DNA of 64,000 nucleotides, taken from positions 231,743 through 295,742 of the forward strand of contig NZ_HE578947.1 in the NCBI RefSeq assembly GCF_000321045.1, written 5' to 3'. Source of the stretch: Phytobacter massiliensis JC163. Lineage in GTDB: Bacteria; Pseudomonadota; Gammaproteobacteria; Enterobacterales; Enterobacteriaceae. Position numbers and translations under genes: made by a program. Under the pieces are notes generated by a model. That model was not told the origin of the DNA. It worked only from the letters and a program-made list of their open reading frames with translations, and searched no databases. Positions 37,696 through 46,644 of this stretch are shown one piece after another. Positions within the stretch are counted from its first letter, which is position 1. The number at the start of each line of letters is the position of its first letter.

Positions 37696-39834
37696 TTAAC
37701 CGATCTGCCCATTCCCCAGATGTTTAACGCGGCGCTTCACCTCTTCCTGCTTACCGGCGTTGAACGGACGGGCGTCCGGGCTGCCGAGGTAACCACATAC
37801 CCGGCGGGTGACCGAGACGCGGGCGGCGTCGTGATTGCCGCATTTCGGGCAGGTGAAGCCTTTACTGGTGCACTCGAATTCGCCAGTGAAGCCGCACTCA
37901 TAGCACTCGTCGATCGGCGTATTGGTGCCGTAGTAAGGCACATGCTGGTAGCTGTAATCCCAGACATCCTCCAGCGCCCGCAGGTTATGCTGAATGTTCG
38001 GGTACTCGCCGTAGCAGATAAAGCCGCCGCTGGCTAAAGGCGGGTAGGGCGCTTCGAAGTCGATCTTGTCGTACGGGTTCACCTTCTTCTCCACGTCGAG
38101 GTGGAAGCTGTTGGTGTAGTAGCCCTTGTCCGTCACCCCTTCCACAACGCCGAACTCCGCGGTGTCGAGACGGCAGAAGCGGTCGCACAGGTTTTCACTG
38201 GGGGTGCTGTAAAGGCTAAAGCCGTAGCCGGTTTCATCCTTCCACTGGTCCACCGCCTGACGCAGTCGCTCAACGATGGCGATGCCTTTAGCACGCAGCT
38301 GCTCGCTGTCGTACATGTGCGTTTCGCCGAACAGGGCGTTGATGGTCTCGTGAATGCCGATATAGCCCAGCGAAATCGACGCGCGGCCGTTTTTGAAGAT
38401 TTCCGACACGTCGTCGTCCGCTTTCAGGCGCACGCCGCAGGCCCCTTCCATATAGAGGATGGGGGCCACGCGCGCTTTCACCCCTTCCAGACGGGCGATA
38501 CGGGTCATCAGCGCTTTGCGCGCCAGCTCCAGGCGCTGATCGAGCAGCGTCCAGAACGCCGCCTCGTCCCCTTTGGCTTCCAGCGCGATGCGCGGCAGGT
38601 TCAGGCTGATCACGCCCAGGTTGTTGCGCCCGTCGTGCACCTGTTCGCCGTTCTCGTTTTCCCATACGCCAAGGAAGCTGCGGCAGCCCATCGGGGTTTT
38701 AAACGAGCCGGTCACTTTGACGACCTGATCGTAGTTGAGGATATCCGGGTACATGCGCTTGCTCGCGCACTCCAGCGCCAGCTGTTTGATGTCGTAGTTC
38801 GGATCGTCATACTTGTGGTTGAGGCCATCTTTAATGGCGAACACCAGTTTCGGGAAGACGGCGGTTTTGCGGTTTTTGCCCAGCCCGGCGATACGGTTAC
38901 GCAGAATGGACTGCTGAATCAGGCGGGACTCCCAGCTGGTGCCAAGACCGAAACCAAAGGTAACGAACGGCGTCTGGCCGTTGGCGGTATGCAGCGTGTT
39001 CACCTCATACTCCAGCGACTGAAACGCGTCGTAGCACTCTTTCTCGGTGCGGCTGTGGGCGTAGCCGTCCGCATCGGGGATCTGCCACTCTTCGGCAACT
39101 TTACGGTGCTTGGCGAAGCTCGCGCTGACAAACGGCGCCAGCACTTCATCGATACGGTTGATGGTGGTGCCGCCGTAAATATGGCTGGCGACCTGGGCGA
39201 TGATCTGCGCCGTTACCGCGGTGGCGGTAGAGATGGATTTCGGCGGCTCGATCTCGGCGTTGCCCATCTTGAAGCCTTGCGTCAGCATGCCTTTTAAATC
39301 AATCAGCATGCAGTTGAACATCGGGAAGAAGGGCGAGTAGTCGAGATCGTGATAATGGATTTCGCCACGCTCGTGGGCCTGTACGACGTCACGGGGCAGC
39401 AGGTGCTGGCGTGCGTAATGTTTGGCGACGATGCCCGCCAGCAGATCGCGCTGGGTGGGGATCACTTTGCTGTCTTTATTCGCGTTCTCGTTGAGCAGCG
39501 CAGAGTTGGTTTGTTCAACCAGCCCACGGATCTCCTGGTTCAGGCGGCCCCGTTTTTCACGGGAGATATCGCGATCGTGGCGATATTCGATATAGGCGCG
39601 CGCGAGCTGCTTGTAAGGCCCGGACATAAGCTGGTTTTCAACCGCCGTCTGGATTTCATTGATATCGACCTGCTCACGGCCATGCATCTGTTGGCTGACG
39701 ACTGCTGCGACGGTGGCGCAATAGTCTGCGTCATCGACTCCCGCTGCTTTAGCTGCACGTAGAATAGCTTCCTGAATGCGCTCTGACTTAAACGGCGCTT
39801 TGTTGCCGTCTCGTTTCATCACATGCGGTGTCAT
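37696..39834 (-). CDS. nrdD: Anaerobic ribonucleoside-triphosphate reductase
   Basis: NrdD makes deoxyribonucleotides without oxygen, using a glycyl radical and formate. At 712 residues it matches E. coli exactly. An ATP-cone lies at about 3-95. The ten-stranded barrel follows. Four zinc-binding cysteines lie in CYECGFTGEFECTSKGF and the following CPKCGN, and the glycyl radical is Gly681 in RRVCGYLG. The start MTPHVMKRDG at 39834 is the family start; the frame is open 24 codons further but this part overlaps the regulatory region. Confidence 0.98.
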   Translation of the reverse strand: MTPHVMKRDGNKAPFKSERIQEAILRAAKAAGVDDADYCATVAAVVSQQMHGREQVDINEIQTAVENQLMSGPYKQLARAYIEYRHDRDISREKRGRLNQEIRGLVEQTNSALLNENANKDSKVIPTQRDLLAGIVAKHYARQHLLPRDVVQAHERGEIHYHDLDYSPFFPMFNCMLIDLKGMLTQGFKMGNAEIEPPKSISTATAVTAQIIAQVASHIYGGTTINRIDEVLAPFVSASFAKHRKVAEEWQIPDADGYAHSRTEKECYDAFQSLEYEVNTLHTANGQTPFVTFGFGLGTSWESRLIQQSILRNRIAGLGKNRKTAVFPKLVFAIKDGLNHKYDDPNYDIKQLALECASKRMYPDILNYDQVVKVTGSFKTPMGCRSFLGVWENENGEQVHDGRNNLGVISLNLPRIALEAKGDEAAFWTLLDQRLELARKALMTRIARLEGVKARVAPILYMEGACGVRLKADDDVSEIFKNGRASISLGYIGIHETINALFGETHMYDSEQLRAKGIAIVERLRQAVDQWKDETGYGFSLYSTPSENLCDRFCRLDTAEFGVVEGVTDKGYYTNSFHLDVEKKVNPYDKIDFEAPYPPLASGGFICYGEYPNIQHNLRALEDVWDYSYQHVPYYGTNTPIDECYECGFTGEFECTSKGFTCPKCGNHDAARVSVTRRVCGYLGSPDARPFNAGKQEEVKRRVKHLGNGQIG

Positions 39835-40001
39835 GTTCTCTCCATCTCTCCATCTTAAAAACAGTTTATCCACAGAGGTGGGGAAATATGCACCGCCGAT
39901 ATTCATTGCCGTTACAGTGGTTTCCCCGAATCCTGACCCTTTTTATCCACAATTCCACGTGGCGCGGCTATGGCGCGGCTTGTTGAAATAATAGACGATT
40001 A

Positions 40002-40047
40002 ATACAATATGTTGGGTCGGCGTGCATTCTAAGTTCTATATATAGTG
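40002..40047 (-). promoter_or_regulatory. Pair of NrdR boxes upstream of nrdD
   Basis: ATACAATATGTTGGG (40002-40016) and GTTCTATATATAGTG (40033-40047) each match 12 of 15 positions of the NrdR box ACACWATATMTWGTG. Their centres are 31 bases apart, three helical turns, as in known NrdR targets. NrdR represses ribonucleotide reductase genes when dATP is high. Confidence 0.75.
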
Positions 40048-40058
40048 ATTTGCATCAA
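40045..40058 (-). promoter_or_regulatory. FNR site in the nrdD promoter region
   Basis: GTGATTTGCATCAA matches 9 of 10 fixed positions of TTGAT-N4-ATCAA. FNR is known to activate nrdDG without oxygen in E. coli. It touches the second NrdR box. Confidence 0.75.
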
Positions 40059-40075
40059 ACAAGTTTGCGCTTTTT

Positions 40076-40089
40076 TTGATTCAGAACAA
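40076..40089 (-). promoter_or_regulatory. Second FNR site in the nrdD promoter region
   Basis: TTGATTCAGAACAA matches 9 of 10 fixed FNR positions. Its centre is 31 bases from the other FNR site, on the same helix face. Beyond it, 40090-40189 shows no further pattern and no remnant of treB or treC. Confidence 0.65.
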
Positions 40090-40189
40090 GGTAAACAAGG
40101 GAGAGTACAAACCACGGGCATTGTGGCTTTTGTAAATGTTGGCGGAAAAATTCTGATTAATTATTCAACTAAATCAGTGTGCTGAGCAG

Positions 40190-40221
40190 CGCCTGACGGC
40201 CAGTAAAAAGCCGGTCAGGCG
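40190..40221 (-). terminator. Hairpin at the treR stop codon
   Basis: CGCCTGACGGC and GCCGGTCAGGCG pair with one bulge and overlap the treR stop codon. No T run follows on the minus strand, so its role as terminator is uncertain. Confidence 0.4.
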
Positions 40222-41162
40222 AGGCGGGCTGGAATGATAATCTCGCGCGGCTCGGCCTGCTCGTTCATCTGGGCGATAAGCTGGGCGGCGGCCTGCTGCC
40301 CCGCCTCGGCATAGCCCGGGTCGACCGTGACAATTTCCGGATGCAGGAATTTTATCAGCGGAGTGTTGCCGACGCTCGCCAGCTGCAGGCGGGTTATCTG
40401 CTGCTCCTGCAAATATTTACTCGCCCCCAGCGCCAGCGTGTCCGTGGCGCAGACCAGCGCAGAGGTGTGCGTAGAGAGCACGCTGGCGACATGTTCATAA
40501 CCCAGCCTCATCCCAAGGCCCGGCAGCGCATAGCGGGGGCTGAGGGCGTGGCGCTGGCAAAAAGCCATGTAGGCGTCGTGACGCCGCTTGCCGGTGGTGG
40601 CGTCGCTGTGCGGCACGCCAAGAAAACTGATGTGGCGGTGCCCCTGCGCATAGAGCTTTTCCATTAACAGCGTAATCGCACCTTCATCGTCGTAGCTCAC
40701 GGAGGCGAAACCTTCCGCGTCGCGCGCCAGCAGCACCAGCGAGGTGTGCCAGAACGAGGGCAGTTTCTCCGCCACCCCGGAAAAACCGAACAGCACCACC
40801 CCGTCCACGTTCCGCTGACGCAGCATATGCAGATGCTCCTCTACCCGCTGCGCGGAAAAGCGGCTCTCCAGCATGATGGGGTCGTAGCCGCGATCGTAAA
40901 AGGCGGGCAGCATCGTCTGGACGGCGCGGTTTTCTGACAGAGAGTCGAGACGCGAGACAATAATCGCGACCACCTTATCGCTCTGGCCGCGCATGGCCCT
41001 GGCGGAGCGGGAAGGGGAGAAGCCGTGCTGATTCACCACCGCGGCAACGCGCTGCCGGGTGCGGTCGCTCACGCCGCTTTCATTGTTCAGCACGCGGGAG
41101 ACGGTGGATTTGCCCACGCCGCTTAAGCGGGCAATGTCTTTAATAGTCAGCCGGTTTGGCAT
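40215..41162 (-). CDS. treR: Trehalose operon repressor TreR
   Basis: This 315-residue LacI-family repressor is clearly TreR: helix-turn-helix TIKDIARLSGVGKSTVSRVLNN (two segments, residues 5-26), hinge FSPSRSARAMRG, and an effector domain with LVLLARDAEGFASVSYDDEGA as in E. coli TreR, which senses trehalose-6-phosphate. In E. coli, treB and treC follow treR directly; here nrdD follows and treBC are missing. TreR may control treBC elsewhere. The start at 41162 gives the family N-terminus; upstream codons lie in the mgtA regulatory region. Confidence 0.95.
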   Translation of the reverse strand: MPNRLTIKDIARLSGVGKSTVSRVLNNESGVSDRTRQRVAAVVNQHGFSPSRSARAMRGQSDKVVAIIVSRLDSLSENRAVQTMLPAFYDRGYDPIMLESRFSAQRVEEHLHMLRQRNVDGVVLFGFSGVAEKLPSFWHTSLVLLARDAEGFASVSYDDEGAITLLMEKLYAQGHRHISFLGVPHSDATTGKRRHDAYMAFCQRHALSPRYALPGLGMRLGYEHVASVLSTHTSALVCATDTLALGASKYLQEQQITRLQLASVGNTPLIKFLHPEIVTVDPGYAEAGQQAAAQLIAQMNEQAEPREIIIPARLA

Positions 41163-41247
41163 CTGTACTGTCCTGTTCCTCATTAAACGAAGAGTCGGGT
41201 TAAGCAAGTGTGGCTATAACCGCAACAAACGCCTATGAGTAAAATCT

Positions 41248-41282
41248 GGTTTACGTTTGGTTTAATTCAGTAGCGTTATTAT
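41248..41282 (+). promoter_or_regulatory. PhoP box and -10 of the mgtA promoter
   Basis: GGTTTA-N5-GGTTTA (41248-41264) is a perfect PhoP direct repeat. A TATTAT -10 (41277-41282) follows 12 bases later, the usual spacing. Transcription should start near 41288, leaving a leader of about 240 bases before mgtA. PhoP/PhoQ switches this promoter on when Mg2+ is low. Confidence 0.88.
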
Positions 41283-41330
41283 CTCGGCGCTTTACTCAAA
41301 CCCCTTTTTTTCAACCTTACCGGAGGCGCA

Positions 41331-41381
41331 ATGGATCCCGATCCCACCCCTCTCCCTGAACGGAGAATTCTCTTCCGGTAA
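41331..41381 (+). CDS. mgtL: Leader peptide MgtL
   Basis: A 16-codon frame reads MDPDPTPLPERRILFR, the proline- and acid-rich leader peptide of mgtA; Salmonella and E. coli MgtL begin MDPDPTPLPRRR (from memory). A strong CGGAGG ribosome site stands ahead. When Mg2+ or proline is low, ribosomes stall on the DPDPTP run. The leader RNA then avoids Rho-dependent termination and mgtA is read. A hairpin follows (about 41390-41419: TTGCCG and CGGCAGG around GAAA). The frame is too short for ordinary gene calling. Confidence 0.92.
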   Translation: MDPDPTPLPERRILFR

Positions 41382-41527
41382 GCCTGCCTGCGCTGTCTTG
41401 CCGGAAACGGCAGGCAGCGACGCATTATCGTCTTTGCCTGGTAACGTCTGACGACGCGGCGCCGTCGCGCCCGTTGCGGACCCAACGTGTAATGCACCCG
41501 CGTGATGCGGGGGCAAGGACGACCCTT

Positions 41528-44233
41528 ATGTTGAAAAATATCACCCGGCTTCTGGCCCGGCTTAACCGCCATTTACCCCGCCGCCTGGTCCAGCGCGATC
41601 CGCTGGCGCAGGCTTCTGCTGTTTCCGGCGTTGCTATCCCGCCCGGCTTAAGCGAGCGCTGTCTGCGGCTGGCGAAGATGAACCCTGAACAGCTCTGGAC
41701 GGAGCTCCACAGCCACCCGGAAGGGCTGAACGCGAAAGAGGTGCGCGCTGCCCGGGCAAAACATGGCGCAAACCAGCTTCCGGCACAGCAGCCGTTACCC
41801 TGGTGGCGCCATTTGTGGGCCTGCTATCGCAACCCCTTTAACCTGCTGCTCACCTGTCTGGGCATCTTCTCTTACGCCTCCGAGGATCTTTTCGCCGCCG
41901 GGGTGATCGCGCTGATGGTGGCGATTTCGACCCTCCTGAACTTCATGCAGGAAACGCGATCCACCAAAGCGGCGGATGCGCTGAAAGCGATGGTCAGCAA
42001 TACCGCGACGGTGCTGCGGGTGGTGAACGCGCAGGGAGAAAGCGCGTGGCAGACGATCCCGCTCGATCGGCTGGTTCCCGGCGACGTGGTGAAACTGGCG
42101 GCGGGCGATATGATCCCGGCGGATCTGCGGCTGATTCAGGCGCGGGATCTGTTTGTCGCCCAGGCCTCGCTCACCGGTGAATCTCTGCCGGTCGAAAAAG
42201 TGGCGCACACCCGCGCGCCTGAGCAAAACAACCCCCTGGAGTGCGACACCCTGTGCTTTATGGGCACCAGCGTGGTGAGCGGCACCGCGCTGGCGCTGGT
42301 TATCGCCACCGGCGCTGGCACATGGTTCGGTCAGCTGGCCGGGCGGGTCGCGGAACAGGAGAGCGAGCCGAATGCCTTTCAGCAGGGTATCAGCCGCGTC
42401 AGTATGCTGCTCATCCGCTTTATGCTGGTTATGACGCCGGTGGTGCTGCTGATTAACGGCTTTACGAAAGGAGACTGGTGGGAAGCGGCGCTGTTTTCAC
42501 TGTCGGTGGCGGTTGGGCTGACGCCGGAAATGCTGCCGATGATTGTCACCTCGACGCTGGCGCGCGGCGCGGTCAGGCTGTCGAAACAGAAAGTGATCGT
42601 CAAGCATCTGGATGCGATCCAGAACTTTGGCGCGATGGATATCCTCTGCACCGATAAAACCGGCACGCTGACCCAGGATAAGATCGTGCTGGAAACGCAT
42701 ACCGATATTGTCGGCAAGACCAGCGACCGCGTGCTGCATGCCGCCTGGCTCAACAGCCATTATCAGACCGGCCTGAAAAACCTGCTGGATACGGCGGTGC
42801 TGGAAGGGGTAACGGCGCAGACGGCGCTGTCGCTCTCGTCGCGCTGGCGCAAAATCGATGAGATCCCCTTTGATTTTGAGCGGCGTCGGATGTCGGTGGT
42901 GGTGGCCGAAAATGAGGCGGTCCATCTGCTTATCTGCAAAGGCGCGCTGGAAGAGGTGCTCAGCGTTTGCAGCCATGTTCGCTATCACGAAGAGATCCAT
43001 CCTCTTACTGAGACCATGCTGCGCCGAATCCGCCGGGTGACTGCGACGCAGAACCGTCAGGGGCTGCGCGTGGTGGCGGTGGCGACCCGCTACCTGCCGG
43101 CGCGCAGCGGCGATTATCAGCGGGTGGAGGAGTCCGATCTTATTCTGGAAGGCTACATCGCTTTCCTCGATCCGCCGAAAGAGAGCACCGCGCCCGCGTT
43201 AAAGGCGCTGGCCGACAGCGGCATTACCGTCAAAATTCTTACCGGTGACAGCGAGCTGGTGGCGGCTAAAGTGTGCCAGGAGGTGGGGCTGGAGCCAGGC
43301 GTATGGGTCACCGGCAGCCAGATTGAGGGTATGGACGACGCGGAGCTGGCCGCGCTTGCCCGCCGTACCACGCTGTTTGCCCGCCTGACGCCAATGCACA
43401 AAGAGCGTATCGTCACGCTGCTTAAGCGTGACGGTCACGTGGTGGGCTTTATGGGCGACGGCATAAACGACGCCCCGGCGCTGCGCGCGGCGGATATCGG
43501 TATCTCCGTGGACGGGGCGGTAGATATCGCCCGCGAGGCGGCGGACATCATCCTGCTGGAAAAGAGCCTGATGGTGCTGGAGGAGGGGGTAATCGAAGGG
43601 CGTAAGACCTTTATCAACATGCTGAAATATATCAGGATGACCGCCAGTTCAAACTTCGGCAACGTCTTCAGCGTGCTGGTGGCAAGCGCTTTCCTGCCCT
43701 TCCTGCCGATGCTGCCGTTGCACTTACTGCTGCAGAACCTGCTGTACGATGTGTCGCAGGTGGCGATCCCGTTTGATAACGTGGATGACGAACAGCTCCA
43801 GCAGCCGCAGCGCTGGAATCCGACGGATCTTGGCCGCTTTATGATCTTCTTTGGCCCCATCAGCTCTATTTTCGACATTCTGACGTTCTGCGTTATGTGG
43901 TGGGTATTTCAGGCCAACGTGCCGGAAGCGCAGACGCTGTTTCAGTCGGGCTGGTTTGTGGTGGGGCTGTTATCGCAGACGCTGATTGTGCATATGATCC
44001 GCACCCGCCGTCTGCCGTTTATCCAGAGCCGTGCCGCCTGGCCGCTTACCGTGATGACCCTGCTTGTTATCGCCGTCGGTATCGCGCTGCCCTTCTCGCC
44101 GCTGGCGGGCTTCCTGCAACTGCAGGCGCTGCCGCTCGCCTGGTTCCCGTGGCTGGTCGCCATCCTTGCGGGGTATATGACGCTAACGCAACTGGTGAAA
44201 GGGTTTTATAGCCGCCGCTACGGCTGGCAATAA
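41528..44233 (+). CDS. mgtA: Magnesium-transporting P-type ATPase MgtA
   Basis: MgtA imports Mg2+ into the cytoplasm with ATP hydrolysis. The 901-residue protein is a P3B-type ATPase: cation N-domain, TM1-2, actuator domain with LTGES, TM3-4 (VGLTPEMLPMIV), phosphorylation motif DKTGTLT with Asp376, the hinge GDGINDAP, and six C-terminal helices. It starts after AAGGACG at the end of the MgtL leader. Expression should depend on PhoP and on leader-peptide stalling. Confidence 0.97.
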   Translation: MLKNITRLLARLNRHLPRRLVQRDPLAQASAVSGVAIPPGLSERCLRLAKMNPEQLWTELHSHPEGLNAKEVRAARAKHGANQLPAQQPLPWWRHLWACYRNPFNLLLTCLGIFSYASEDLFAAGVIALMVAISTLLNFMQETRSTKAADALKAMVSNTATVLRVVNAQGESAWQTIPLDRLVPGDVVKLAAGDMIPADLRLIQARDLFVAQASLTGESLPVEKVAHTRAPEQNNPLECDTLCFMGTSVVSGTALALVIATGAGTWFGQLAGRVAEQESEPNAFQQGISRVSMLLIRFMLVMTPVVLLINGFTKGDWWEAALFSLSVAVGLTPEMLPMIVTSTLARGAVRLSKQKVIVKHLDAIQNFGAMDILCTDKTGTLTQDKIVLETHTDIVGKTSDRVLHAAWLNSHYQTGLKNLLDTAVLEGVTAQTALSLSSRWRKIDEIPFDFERRRMSVVVAENEAVHLLICKGALEEVLSVCSHVRYHEEIHPLTETMLRRIRRVTATQNRQGLRVVAVATRYLPARSGDYQRVEESDLILEGYIAFLDPPKESTAPALKALADSGITVKILTGDSELVAAKVCQEVGLEPGVWVTGSQIEGMDDAELAALARRTTLFARLTPMHKERIVTLLKRDGHVVGFMGDGINDAPALRAADIGISVDGAVDIAREAADIILLEKSLMVLEEGVIEGRKTFINMLKYIRMTASSNFGNVFSVLVASAFLPFLPMLPLHLLLQNLLYDVSQVAIPFDNVDDEQLQQPQRWNPTDLGRFMIFFGPISSIFDILTFCVMWWVFQANVPEAQTLFQSGWFVVGLLSQTLIVHMIRTRRLPFIQSRAAWPLTVMTLLVIAVGIALPFSPLAGFLQLQALPLAWFPWLVAILAGYMTLTQLVKGFYSRRYGWQ

Positions 44234-44235
44234 TT

Positions 44236-44691
44236 CTACTGGAACTGCAAAACAACAATATAGCCAAGGGCTAAAACAACGATGCCCACGCAGCCCCAGC
44301 AAAATTTGTAGAAGGCATTGCAGGCCCCTGGTCCCCAGCGGCAAAGAGAGGTGTCCGCTTCCCGGATATGGCGAGCGGATAGCTGGCGGAAGCGGTAGAT
44401 ATACCCGATGCAATAGAGCAAAAAGAGAGGGAGCGTCCACGCGGCGGCGGCTTTTGAGACCGCGACGGCAAGGATGACCGCGAAAAGTAAGCCGCCTGCG
44501 TAAACAGCGCTCCCGATAAACTCCAGCTGCTTTAGCTGCTGGCGAACGCGGCTGGCGTGCTGCGCCTCCCAGCGCCTGAGCGAACTGAGGCTAAAGCCAT
44601 ATTTTTCGCACAGTTCATTGTTGGCAACGCCGCTTTTAGCCTGCTGCAGAAAGTCAGCGATTTGCTCATCGGTAAAACGGGCTTTCGCCAT
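44236..44691 (-). CDS. Transposase-like helix-turn-helix joined to a membrane domain
   Basis: The 151 residues fall into two parts. Residues 5-45 (ARFTDEQIADFLQQAKSG, then NNELCEKYGFSLSSLRRWEAQ) are the helix-turn-helix of IS3-family OrfA proteins. Residues 59-79, 83-101 and 130-150 are hydrophobic and should span the membrane. No transposase catalytic part and no inverted repeats are present, so it is not an IS. The role is unknown; a membrane-tethered DNA-binding protein or a chance fusion that has been kept are both possible. It is tail-to-tail with mgtA (2 bases apart). Start MAKARF at 44691 is chosen for the domain start. Confidence 0.65.
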   Translation of the reverse strand: MAKARFTDEQIADFLQQAKSGVANNELCEKYGFSLSSLRRWEAQHASRVRQQLKQLEFIGSAVYAGGLLFAVILAVAVSKAAAAWTLPLFLLYCIGYIYRFRQLSARHIREADTSLCRWGPGACNAFYKFCWGCVGIVVLALGYIVVLQFQ

Positions 44692-44758
44692 TATCGGCCC
44701 TCCATGGCGCACACAGAAGCTAGCCCGGGGCTACGCGGATTATCTGCGTTACCAGCGA

Positions 44759-45145
44759 TCAGCGACGAACCGCGATGGCTTCGATCTCGATTTTGACATC
44801 TTTTGGCAGACGCGCGACTTCTACGCAGGAACGTGCCGGGAAGGTGGCGTTATGCTCGGTGAAAAATGCTTCGTAAGTGGCGTTAACGGTCGCGAAATCG
44901 TTGAGATCTTTTACGAAAACGGTGGTTTTCACGATATCGCCCACTTTCAGGCCAGCGGCTTCAACGATAGCTTTCACATTCTCCAGCGACTGACGCGCCT
45001 GGGCGGCAATATCGTCCGGCACGCTGCCGTTTTTGGGATCGACCGGGATCTGGCCGGAGGTGATGATCATACTGCCCAGATCGACACCCTGAACATACGG
45101 ACCGATGGCTGCGGGTGCATTTTCCGTGGCGATAGTTTTGCTCAT
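44759..45145 (-). CDS. ridA: 2-iminobutanoate/2-iminopropanoate deaminase RidA
   Basis: RidA hydrolyses reactive enamine/imine intermediates made by PLP enzymes such as threonine dehydratase, protecting IlvE and others. The 128-residue protein is intact with the family signature near its C-terminus (NATFPARSCVEVARLPKDVKIEIEA, in two segments), including the catalytic arginine in PARSCVEV. It lies 92 bases after pyrI, as in E. coli, and may be read partly from pyrBI. Confidence 0.97.
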   Translation of the reverse strand: MSKTIATENAPAAIGPYVQGVDLGSMIITSGQIPVDPKNGSVPDDIAAQARQSLENVKAIVEAAGLKVGDIVKTTVFVKDLNDFATVNATYEAFFTEHNATFPARSCVEVARLPKDVKIEIEAIAVRR

Positions 45146-45198
45146 GTTTTCTCCTCAATAACAGCGGTAATAAGTTCGCGGGCTATTATATACATCCG

Positions 45199-45221
45199 CG
45201 CCCGGCATGTCGCACCGGGCG
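45199..45221. terminator. Hairpin between pyrI and ridA
   Basis: CGCCCGG and CCGGGCG form a 7-bp stem with a 9-base loop. It may attenuate read-through from pyrBI into ridA; no T run follows. Confidence 0.45.
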
Positions 45222-45237
45222 TACTCATGGGCGTCGA

Positions 45238-45699
45238 TTACCCTGCCAGCACCACAGAATGGGAAAACTCTTTCTCACAGTATTTACATTTTAGCGCGAT
45301 ATCGTGTGGGCGTTTTTTGACGGCAAAGCTGGAGGCCACCGGCTCGGCGTGGCTGATGCAGTTGCTGTTCGGGCAGATAAGCACGCTGTTGATGCGCTCC
45401 GGCAGATTCGGATGGGATTTGCTCACCACCTCGTAATCATCGATGCGGTTTACCGTCGCCTGCGGCGCGTACAGCGCCAGCTGGTTGACCTGCTCGTCGG
45501 TCAGAAAGGTGTTTTCGATTTTGATCAGATCCTTGCGGCCCATTTCACCGGAGGGCAGGTTAAGGCCGATGGTGATACGCTGATCGGTCTCGGTGAGCTT
45601 AAACAGCGTCAGCAGTTTAAACCCGACCTGCGCTGGGATATGGTCAATCACGGTGCCGCATTTGATGGCTTCAACCTGCAGTTTGTTATCGTGGGTCAT
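45238..45699 (-). CDS. pyrI: Aspartate carbamoyltransferase regulatory chain
   Basis: PyrI binds CTP, UTP and ATP and gives aspartate transcarbamylase its allosteric control. The 153-residue chain has the nucleotide-binding N-terminal domain ([21 protein letters not shown]) and the zinc domain with four cysteines, CPNSNC and CKYCEK, near the C-terminus. It is encoded 12 bases after pyrB. Confidence 0.98.
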   Translation of the reverse strand: MTHDNKLQVEAIKCGTVIDHIPAQVGFKLLTLFKLTETDQRITIGLNLPSGEMGRKDLIKIENTFLTDEQVNQLALYAPQATVNRIDDYEVVSKSHPNLPERINSVLICPNSNCISHAEPVASSFAVKKRPHDIALKCKYCEKEFSHSVVLAG

Positions 45700-45711
45700 G
45701 TGCTTATCCTC

Positions 45712-46644
45712 TTACAGCGCTAAATCACTATTCAAAACCAGCGCCAGCAGTGCCTGGCGCGCGAAGATGCCGTTGCCGGCCTGCTGGAAATACCAGGCGT
45801 GCGGCGTTTTATCCACGTCTGTGGTGATCTCGTCCACGCGCGGCAGCGGGTGCAGCACCTTCATATTGCTGCGCGCGCCGACCAGGTCGCTGGCGCGCAG
45901 GATAAACTGCGCCTTCACGTTGGCGTATTCCGACGGGTCCAGGCGCTCCTTCTGTACGCGGGTCATATAAAGAATGTCCACCTCGGCCATCACCTCTTCA
46001 ATGCTGGCGTGAATGCTCCAGGCCAGCCCTTTTTCATCAAGCATATCGAGGATGTACTGCGGCATCGCCAGCGCGTCCGGGGCGATAAAGTAGAAGCGGT
46101 TGCCGTTGAATTTCGCCAGCGCCTGGGCCAGCGAGTGCACGGTGCGGCCATATTTCAGGTCGCCTACCATGGCGATATTGAGGTTTTCCAGCCGCCCCTG
46201 GGTCTCCTGGATGGTGAAGAGATCGAGCAGGGTCTGGGTGGGATGCTGGTTTGCGCCGTCGCCTGCGTTAAGCACCGGGATGCCGCCGGAAAACTCAGTC
46301 GCCAGGCGCGCCGCGCCCTCCTGCGGGTGGCGCATCACAATGGCGTCCACGTAGGTGCTGATAACCGAGATGGTGTCCGCCAGCGTCTCGCCTTTCTTGC
46401 CCAGCGAGGTGTTGCTGCTGTCGGAGAACCCCACCACGCTTGCGCCCAACCGGTGAATCGCGGTCTCAAACGACAGACGGGTGCGGGTAGAGGCTTCAAA
46501 GAAGCAGCTGGCGATCACTTTGTGTTTCAGCAGTTCCGGCTGCGGCCTGGCTTTCAGGCTGGCGGCGGTTGCCAGTACCCGTTCGAGTTCTTCGCGGCTG
46601 AGATCGTTTATGGAAATGATATGTTTTTGATAGAGCGGATTCAT
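45712..46644 (-). CDS. pyrB: Aspartate carbamoyltransferase catalytic chain
   Basis: PyrB makes N-carbamoyl-aspartate from aspartate and carbamoyl phosphate, the first committed step of pyrimidine synthesis. The 310-residue chain has the carbamoyl-phosphate motif STRTRLSFE (about 52-60), HPTQTLLDL and the aspartate-binding loop [17 protein letters not shown] precedes the start. The gene is governed by the UTP-sensing attenuator directly upstream, and the pyrL reading frame overlaps its first 149 bases. Confidence 0.98.
   Translation of the reverse strand: MNPLYQKHIISINDLSREELERVLATAASLKARPQPELLKHKVIASCFFEASTRTRLSFETAIHRLGASVVGFSDSSNTSLGKKGETLADTISVISTYVDAIVMRHPQEGAARLATEFSGGIPVLNAGDGANQHPTQTLLDLFTIQETQGRLENLNIAMVGDLKYGRTVHSLAQALAKFNGNRFYFIAPDALAMPQYILDMLDEKGLAWSIHASIEEVMAEVDILYMTRVQKERLDPSEYANVKAQFILRASDLVGARSNMKVLHPLPRVDEITTDVDKTPHAWYFQQAGNGIFARQALLALVLNSDLAL

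Noticed and set aside
44236..44691. Remnant of an IS3-family insertion sequence
   Set aside because: No terminal inverted repeats, no OrfB, no target duplication; the frame is intact and continues into membrane helices.
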